This document shows positions 59,138 to 64,000 of a DNA stretch of 64,000 nucleotides, one piece after another. This DNA is from Aeromonas enteropelogenes. GTDB taxonomy: Bacteria > Pseudomonadota > Gammaproteobacteria > Enterobacterales > Aeromonadaceae. Where the stretch lies: NCBI RefSeq assembly GCF_000819845.1, contig NZ_CDCG01000018.1:124001-188000 (forward strand), given 5' to 3'. Within the stretch, counting starts at the first letter, position 1. Each line of letters starts with the position of its first letter. The position numbers were made by a program, and so were the translations under genes. Below the pieces are notes generated by a model. The model saw nothing but the letters and a program-made list of their open reading frames with translations. It did no database searches and had not been told where the DNA came from.

Positions 59138-61306
59138 TCAATGCCTGATGTTTAACAAGGCGTCATTGTGTTGATGAATGACTTGATGTTCTCTGCGTCT
59201 GGCCAATCCGACCAGTTGCGGGACATCCAGAATGAGAGCCGGTTGGCCATTACCCAAAATGGTGGAGCCGCTGACATAACGCAGAGATTTGAACAGCTCG
59301 CCCAGCGGTTTGATCACGGCCTGTACTTCCCCGATCAGCCGATCCACCACGATACCGGCTCGGTTGTCCGCATAGTCGACCATCACCACAAATTCGGGCT
59401 CGCTTGCCGGTGCGAGGCCAAACAGCTCGCGCAGCACGATAAAGGGGACCCACTGTCCGCGGATATTGAGCTGTCGTGCCGGGGTTGCGAGGGCATCCGA
59501 TGGCAATTCGATGCACTCGACCATCATGTCCAGCGGGATCACCAGTGACGAGTGAGCCACTTCGATACGAAAACCGTCGATGATGGCCAGCGTCAATGGC
59601 AGCCTCAGGCGAAACGTGGTGCCTGCCCCTGGCTGGCTTTCGATACTGATCTCTCCACGCAGGGACTCCAGATTGCGTTTGACCACATCCAGACCGACAC
59701 CACGGCCCGAGATATCGCTGATGCCGGATGCCGTCGAAAAACCGGGTTGAAACAGGAACTGGAATATCTCCTGTTCGCTCAATGCGCTGCCTTCCTGAAG
59801 CATGCCCAGGGTCTGCGCCTTGGCCAGTATCTTGTTGCGATCGATGCCGCGACCATCGTCACTGACCTCCACGACAACGGCGCCGGCATCGTGAAACGCG
59901 TTCAGGGTGATCACCCCCCGGGGCGCTTTGCCGGCACTGAGACGGTTTTCTTCTGCTTCGATGCCATGGTCGGCGGCATTGCGCACCAGATGCATCAGTG
60001 GGTCGGTCAGCTTCTCCACCATGGATTTATCGATATTGGTCTCCGCATTGTTGATGCGCAGGGCGAGTTCCTTGCCGGTTTGCTGGGAGAGCTCATGCAC
60101 CAGGCGCGGGAAGCGGTTGAATATTTCATTGATGGGGACCATGCGCAGGGCAAGGGCATCATCCCTGATCCCCTCGACCAGGGTGTTGACGGTGGCTACC
60201 GACTCGATCAACTCGGGCAAACCTGACTGTTTGGCCTCCAGCGTCGTGCTGGAGGTGGCGATCACCAGTTCGCCTACCCGGTTGATCAAGCGGTCCAGTT
60301 TGGCGGCTTCAATGCGGATGTAATGCCCTTCACCGCGCAGAGGTTGCGGTTTGGCTACGGCAGGTGCTTCGGCAAGCGGCTGGTTGTCGCTTGCCGTGGA
60401 GGCAAGGGAGGTGTCAGGGCCGGGCTGCACCGCCATTGGCGGTGTCTGGAGAGGCAGGCCATCCGAGATGGCAATCACCTCTTCACGGGTCAGGGCATCG
60501 GCTGCTTCCCAGCGCGCCAGCTGGTTTTCGAGGGGTTCATTGCGCCACTTGGCCAGCCGCTCCCCCTCTTTGGCAAATGCCGCCAGATCCTGATGGGGCG
60601 TTAACAGGGCAATGATGCTGGCATGGGCTACGAAATCGAAGGTGCTGCGTATGCGTTCGGGGGACTCGGCACTGCGCAGGCCAATCTCGTAACCCAGGAA
60701 GCACTCGGTCGGATCGAGCAGCTGCAAGGGGGGCCACTCATGCCAGACTGGCTCAATGAAGTCGATTTGTCCGAGATTGCCGAGATAGCGGATAAATGCC
60801 AGCAGATCGAACCCATCCTGATAGAGAGCCGGGTAGAAGCGCAGGGAGAGATGCCATCTGCGCAAGTCTTGCTCTGCCGCCGCAATCGGGGCGGGCAGAG
60901 TAGGTGGTTCGGTAGGCAGGTTCTGATGTCCCTGCAATTGGGAAAGCAGTGCTAGGATCTGCTGGGTTTCGTTCTGTGGCAGCTCGGGATTGTGTTCGGC
61001 CCCTTGTAGCAGGTCGCGCAGCTGGTCATTACAAGCAAGTAGCAGGTTGATGAGATGTTCATCCAGCCTGAGCTCGCCGCTGCGCAAACGCGTCAACATG
61101 TTCTCCATGGCATGGGTGAAGCGAACCAGCATGGTCATCCCCAGCATGCCCGCCGATCCCTTTATGGTATGGGCGGCGCGAAACATCAGGTTGTAGGTAT
61201 CCGCATTATCCGGATAGGTTTGTCGATCGAGCAGGGCATGTTCAAGGTTGTCACACTGCTCATAGGCCTCTTCAAAAAACAGGGCTCGCGCCTTATTGAC
61301 ATCCAT
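59138..61306 (-). CDS. cheA: Chemotaxis histidine kinase CheA
   Basis: Receptor-controlled kinase that phosphorylates CheY, CheB and probably the REC-EAL protein. 722 residues from ATG 61306 (MDVNKARALFFEEAYEQ), with GGAG 7 bases upstream. Hpt domain with FRAAHTIKGSAGM (about 40-60), a middle region without a recognised P2 domain, dimerisation helices, HATPase motifs (HLVRNAADHGIE, DDGRGID, GRGVGLDVV), and a C-terminal CheW-like domain (about 580-700). It overlaps the STAS gene by 14 bases. Confidence 0.96.
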   Translation of the reverse strand: MDVNKARALFFEEAYEQCDNLEHALLDRQTYPDNADTYNLMFRAAHTIKGSAGMLGMTMLVRFTHAMENMLTRLRSGELRLDEHLINLLLACNDQLRDLLQGAEHNPELPQNETQQILALLSQLQGHQNLPTEPPTLPAPIAAAEQDLRRWHLSLRFYPALYQDGFDLLAFIRYLGNLGQIDFIEPVWHEWPPLQLLDPTECFLGYEIGLRSAESPERIRSTFDFVAHASIIALLTPHQDLAAFAKEGERLAKWRNEPLENQLARWEAADALTREEVIAISDGLPLQTPPMAVQPGPDTSLASTASDNQPLAEAPAVAKPQPLRGEGHYIRIEAAKLDRLINRVGELVIATSSTTLEAKQSGLPELIESVATVNTLVEGIRDDALALRMVPINEIFNRFPRLVHELSQQTGKELALRINNAETNIDKSMVEKLTDPLMHLVRNAADHGIEAEENRLSAGKAPRGVITLNAFHDAGAVVVEVSDDGRGIDRNKILAKAQTLGMLQEGSALSEQEIFQFLFQPGFSTASGISDISGRGVGLDVVKRNLESLRGEISIESQPGAGTTFRLRLPLTLAIIDGFRIEVAHSSLVIPLDMMVECIELPSDALATPARQLNIRGQWVPFIVLRELFGLAPASEPEFVVMVDYADNRAGIVVDRLIGEVQAVIKPLGELFKSLRYVSGSTILGNGQPALILDVPQLVGLARRREHQVIHQHNDALLNIRH

Positions 61307-61613
61307 CATCGGTCTCCGCAATGTTCAGCAAGGGCAGAAAGCCAAGCTGCTTCAAGACCAATTGCGCCAGACTCTCTTCTGCCAATCTTATCTGCAGTTG
61401 CTTGCCTTGCTGGTGGGCCTCCTGTTGCAGCAATCCGATCAGCTGGGCACCGCATCCATCCAGCTCTTCCAGTTGACTCAGATCCAGCATGGAAGAGGTA
61501 AAATTGAGCATGCTGAACAAGTCGTCTTGCAGGTCCTCCAGCGTCATGATGGTGAGTTCACCGGTCAAGGTGGCCAGCGGAGGGGTGTGCAGGATATCAA
61601 GTTCGAAGCTCAT
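61293..61613 (-). CDS. STAS-domain protein of the chemotaxis operon
   Basis: 106 residues from ATG 61613 (MSFELDILHTPPLATLTGELTIMT), with a purine-rich ribosome site just upstream. Pattern of a SpoIIAA/STAS anti-sigma antagonist, including SMLDLSQLEELDGCGAQLIGLLQQEAHQQGKQLQI. In the normal phosphorylation-site position D(S/T)SGxx the sequence reads ELDGCGA, so the usual phospho-Ser is Gly/Cys. It overlaps cheA by 14 bases. A role as a partner of the array is inferred. Confidence 0.85.
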   Translation of the reverse strand: MSFELDILHTPPLATLTGELTIMTLEDLQDDLFSMLNFTSSMLDLSQLEELDGCGAQLIGLLQQEAHQQGKQLQIRLAEESLAQLVLKQLGFLPLLNIAETDDGCQ

Positions 61614-61626
61614 GCCTTCTTCCCTT

Positions 61627-62001
61627 TCATGGTTGCACCACCTTGTAGATGTGATCGAGCAACGCCAGTGGTTCAAATGGCTTGGTCAACCAGATCCTGG
61701 CGCCAGCCTCGAATCCTTCCTGGCGTATTTGCGGCGAGTTTTCCGTTGTCAGCATGATGAAGGGGAGGTAGCGAGTTGCCTCTTGTGCCTTGACCTGTCG
61801 GAGCAGAGTCATGCCATCCATGCCAGGCATGTTGAGATCCGAAATGATGAGGTGCACACGCTGCTGCTCAAGGCGAGTCATCGCCTCGTGACCATCATCG
61901 GCCTCAAGCACAGAAAATCCGGCGTTTTCCAGTGTCATGGTGATGGTTGCCCTGATGCTTGCTGAGTCATCCACCACGAGGACGGTTTTGGTCATAGGCA
62001 T
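61627..62001 (-). CDS. cheY: CheY-type single-domain response regulator
   Basis: 124 residues consisting of only a receiver domain: acidic pair VVDDSASIR, phospho-acceptor Asp in LIISDLNMPGMDG, Thr in IMLTTEN and Lys in WLTKPFEP. First gene of the operon; the start could also be two codons later. It is the presumed target of CheA. The operon lacks cheZ, cheC/X and cheD. Confidence 0.93.
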   Translation of the reverse strand: MPMTKTVLVVDDSASIRATITMTLENAGFSVLEADDGHEAMTRLEQQRVHLIISDLNMPGMDGMTLLRQVKAQEATRYLPFIMLTTENSPQIRQEGFEAGARIWLTKPFEPLALLDHIYKVVQP

Positions 62002-62161
62002 ATCTGCTCTTTCATGATGAAGGTATTGATTTGCGACTTAATAATTGTTGTTCAATAACCCTGAGCCGGTGATTTTTTAATGTGATAGCACCAGTGTTTT
62101 TAGTTGTATTCGGTTTGTTGTCGCCATGCCTGGTGAATGGATGATGTGTTTCGCGTTCCTG

Positions 62162-62190
62162 TTGAAATGAGATTAAGTCTCACTTATGAT
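62162..62190 (+). promoter_or_regulatory. Promoter of rpmE2-rpmJ2
   Basis: TTGAAA, 17 bases, TATGAT: 5 of 6 matches in each element and perfect spacing. The expected transcription start (about 62197) lies within the Zur-like site. Confidence 0.75.
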
Positions 62191-62192
62191 TT

Positions 62193-62205
62193 GTTATAAC
62201 GTAAC
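62193..62205 (+). promoter_or_regulatory. Zur-like operator over the rpmE2 start site
   Basis: GTTATAACGTAAC matches the gammaproteobacterial Zur core GTTATANTATAAC at 10 of 12 defined positions and lies within a 7-bp inverted repeat TTTGTTA/TAACAAA. Zur represses the zinc-free paralogues L31B and L36B in zinc-rich cells in several gammaproteobacteria. Confidence 0.7.
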
Positions 62206-62218
62206 AAAAGGAGCGGTA

Positions 62219-62482
62219 ATGAAACCTCACATCCATCCCCCATATCGTCAGGTACTGTTTCACGACACAGCGGCTGATGCCTTCTTTCTGGTAGGTTCGA
62301 CCATCAAGAGCGACCGTCGCTACGTCTGGAAAGATGGCAAGGAGTACCCTTATGTCGCGCTCGATGTCTCCAGCCAGTCCCACTCTTTCTACACCGGCAA
62401 GCAGAAGCAGGTCTCGGCAGAGGGCAGCGTCGCCAGGTTCAACAAGCGCTTTGGCGCTTTCGCCGGCAAGAAGGAGTCCTGA
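62219..62482 (+). CDS. rpmE2: 50S ribosomal protein L31 type B
   Basis: Zinc-free L31 paralogue, 87 residues from ATG 62219 with AAGGAG upstream. It starts [29 protein letters not shown] and contains no Cys, so the CXXC zinc site of L31 A is missing. Expected to replace L31A when zinc is short and free its zinc. The next gene starts 1 base after its stop. Confidence 0.95.
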   Translation: MKPHIHPPYRQVLFHDTAADAFFLVGSTIKSDRRYVWKDGKEYPYVALDVSSQSHSFYTGKQKQVSAEGSVARFNKRFGAFAGKKES

Positions 62483-62483
62483 C

Positions 62484-62609
62484 ATGCAGGTCGTTTGTTC
62501 ATTGAAATCTGCGCGAGCGCGCCATCCCGATTGCCAGCTGGTCCGTCGGCGGGGCAAGTTGTTCGTCATTTGCAAAAGCAATCCTCGCTTCAAGGCTTGC
62601 ATGAAGTGA
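62484..62609 (+). CDS. rpmJ2: 50S ribosomal protein L36 type B
   Basis: 41 residues ([20 protein letters not shown]...CMK), type B L36, whose Cys pattern lacks the complete four-ligand zinc ribbon: HPDC and VICKSNPRF lack the CXXC pairs of the type A protein. Encoded one base after rpmE2, same operon and Zur-like control. Homologue of E. coli YkgO. Confidence 0.93.
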   Translation: MQVVCSLKSARARHPDCQLVRRRGKLFVICKSNPRFKACMK

Positions 62610-62626
62610 TGCCCTCATAACCTTGG

Positions 62627-62660
62627 GCCCCTGATCCCATTTCGAGTGGACAGGGGTCTT
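62627..62660 (+). terminator. Possible terminator after rpmJ2
   Basis: CCCCTG pairs with CAGGGG (62628-62633 and 62651-62656) around a long loop with an internal TCC/GGA, followed by a weak T-rich tail (TCTTCTCGGTTTT). Low support. Confidence 0.4.
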
Positions 62661-62742
62661 CTCGGTTTTCAAATGGCCATTTTCCCGTCTTCCATCCCGC
62701 TGTTTTTCCCGACTTTTACATGCTCCAGGCCGCTCTATGAGG

Positions 62743-62748
62743 TATAAT
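62743..62748 (+). promoter_or_regulatory. Perfect -10 element before rlmL
   Basis: TATAAT 35 bases upstream of the rlmL ATG. No clear -35 at the normal spacing. Confidence 0.5.
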
Positions 62749-62782
62749 GCGGCACTATTTTTATGGGTTTCCCGTGAGCGTG

Positions 62783-64000
62783 ATGAAAGAATTTTTTGCA
62801 ACCTGCCCCAAGGGGCTGGAAAACCTGTTGGCCGACGAGCTGACCAATCTGGGCGCAGAGCAGGTCCGCGAGACCGTGGCCGGCGTCCACTTCAAAGGCG
62901 AACTGGCGGTTGGCTACAAGGCCTGCCTTTGGAGCCGTTTTGCCTCCCGCATTGTGCTGGTGCTCTCCGAATTCCAGATGAATGACGATCTGGATCTCTA
63001 TCTGGGTGCCCATACCATTCCCTGGGAAGAGCACTTCTCCGGCACCGCCACCATAGCGGTGGATTTCACCGGTACTAATGCTTCCATTCGTAATACCCAG
63101 TACGGTGCGCTCAAGATCAAGGACGCCATCGTCGATCGCTTTACCAAGCGCGGCCATGTGCGCCCGGACGTGGACAAGAAATCCCCCGACATTCGCATCA
63201 TGGCGCATCTGGGCAAGGGCAAGGCCAATATCACGCTGGACTTGTCGGGCCCGGCGCTGCACCAGCGTTTCTATCGTCAGGGCACCGGTGAGGCACCGCT
63301 CAAAGAGAACCTGGCCGCGGCCATGATCACCCGTAGCGGCTGGGCCGGCGAGCCCATGATGGACCCCATGTGCGGCTCCGGTACCCTGCTCATTGAAGCG
63401 GCCTTTATCGCCGCCGACATGGCACCGGCCCTGCGCCGCGAGCGTTTCGGTTTCGATCGCTGGCTGCAGCATGACAGCGAACTGTGGCAGAGCCTGATGA
63501 TGGAAGCGCAAGTGCGAGCCAAGCGTGGCATGCAGCGCTGCGAGACCAAGCTGTTTGGTTGCGATGCCGACTCCCGCGTGCTGCTCAAAGCCCGTGACAA
63601 CGCCAAAGCCGCCGGTGTGGCCCACCTCATTACCTTCAAACAGGCTGATGTCACTGCCCTTGAAAATCCGTTGCCCATGGCCGCGGAAGGGGAGACCCGT
63701 CAGGTCGGTATGCTCATCTCCAACCCGCCTTATGGTGAGCGCCTCGGTGAGTTCCCGGCGCTGCTGGAAGTGCATCAAGCCCTTGGCGATGCCCTGCGTC
63801 GCAGCTTCCAGGGGTGGAAAGTCTCGATCCTTTCCGCATCCCCCGAGCTCTTGAGCTGCCTGCGCCTACGTGCCGACAAGCAATATCGCCTGTTCAACGG
63901 CGCGCTCGAGTGTCAGCTGCGCAACTACCAGATCGCGCTGGACTCGGTGGCTTCCCAGAAAGAGGTGGCCCAGGACTTTGCCAACCGCCTGCGCAAAAAC
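62783..64000 (+). CDS. rlmL: 23S rRNA methyltransferase RlmL (RlmKL), 3' end missing
   Basis: Methylates 23S rRNA G2445 (and, in the fused enzyme, G2069). The first 406 codons are present and the frame is open to the window end; the full gene encodes about 700 residues. Visible: the N-terminal THUMP-like domain (MKEFFATCPKGLENLL...GVHFKGEL), the conserved GPALHQRFYRQGTGEAPLKENLAAA, SAM motif MDPMCGSGTLLIEAA and catalytic SNPPYGERLG. Alternative starts are GTG 62774 or ATG 62783. Confidence 0.96.
   Translation, partial: MKEFFATCPKGLENLLADELTNLGAEQVRETVAGVHFKGELAVGYKACLWSRFASRIVLVLSEFQMNDDLDLYLGAHTIPWEEHFSGTATIAVDFTGTNASIRNTQYGALKIKDAIVDRFTKRGHVRPDVDKKSPDIRIMAHLGKGKANITLDLSGPALHQRFYRQGTGEAPLKENLAAAMITRSGWAGEPMMDPMCGSGTLLIEAAFIAADMAPALRRERFGFDRWLQHDSELWQSLMMEAQVRAKRGMQRCETKLFGCDADSRVLLKARDNAKAAGVAHLITFKQADVTALENPLPMAAEGETRQVGMLISNPPYGERLGEFPALLEVHQALGDALRRSFQGWKVSILSASPELLSCLRLRADKQYRLFNGALECQLRNYQIALDSVASQKEVAQDFANRLRKN

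Overview
The window is a chromosomal segment of a gammaproteobacterium, most probably Aeromonas. Support comes from the high-GC codon use, the gene orders thrS-infC-rpmI-rplT-pheST-ihfA, fnr-uspE-ttcA and msrC-proQ-prc shared with enterobacteria and vibrios, an NAD-type large glutamate dehydrogenase, a DUF2987 gene, a cbb3 oxidase locus, and a chromosomal lipid A phosphoethanolamine transferase very close to the MCR-3 family. I see no tRNA or rRNA gene, insertion sequence, phage gene or CRISPR array. Both ends cut a gene: thrS lacks its 5' part and rlmL its 3' part.

Layout. 1-6640 (+) is the translation cluster thrS-infC-rpmI-rplT-(Phe leader peptide)-pheS-pheT-ihfA. 6679-13341 (+) is an accessory signalling block: a large EvgS/BvgS-type hybrid kinase, a response regulator ending in a degenerate EAL domain, a GNAT acetyltransferase and the sirtuin CobB. 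13466-15597 (+) is a periplasmic SUOX-like protein coupled to a membrane GGDEF protein. 15647-21541 (-) is the ribose operon rbsDACBKR, with two operator-like palindromes and a CRP-like site upstream. 21936-23567 (-) is the MCR-3-like eptA. 23795-27757 (-) is potABCD (polyamine uptake). 27924-29397 (+) is a membrane protein plus a DUF2987 protein. 29491-32308 (-) is fnr-uspE-ttcA. 32377-39611 (-) is the cbb3 oxidase locus: ccoNOQP, then ccoH-ccoI-ccoS and a TauE/SafE-like exporter.

39894-43673 (+) holds an unknown membrane-anchored protein, msrC, proQ and prc. 43804-53594 (+) holds pepN, a DUF2835 gene, the giant NAD-glutamate dehydrogenase gene, pyrD and zapC. 53727-62001 (-) is one chemotaxis-type operon: cheY-STAS-cheA-mcp-cheW-cheR-cheB followed by a REC-EAL phosphodiesterase. 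62219-62609 (+) encodes the zinc-free ribosomal proteins L31B and L36B behind a Zur-box-like promoter. 62783-64000 (+) is the start of rlmL.

Themes. Three proteins carry EAL-type domains (one with intact catalytic motifs, two degenerate) and one carries an intact GGDEF, so cyclic-di-GMP signalling is prominent. The oxygen regulator FNR sits beside the high-affinity oxidase, and the ccoN promoter region contains an ArcA-type tandem repeat. The most unusual single-residue observation is a Gln in place of the nearly invariant Glu in the DHGESLG motif of the EptA/MCR-3-like enzyme.
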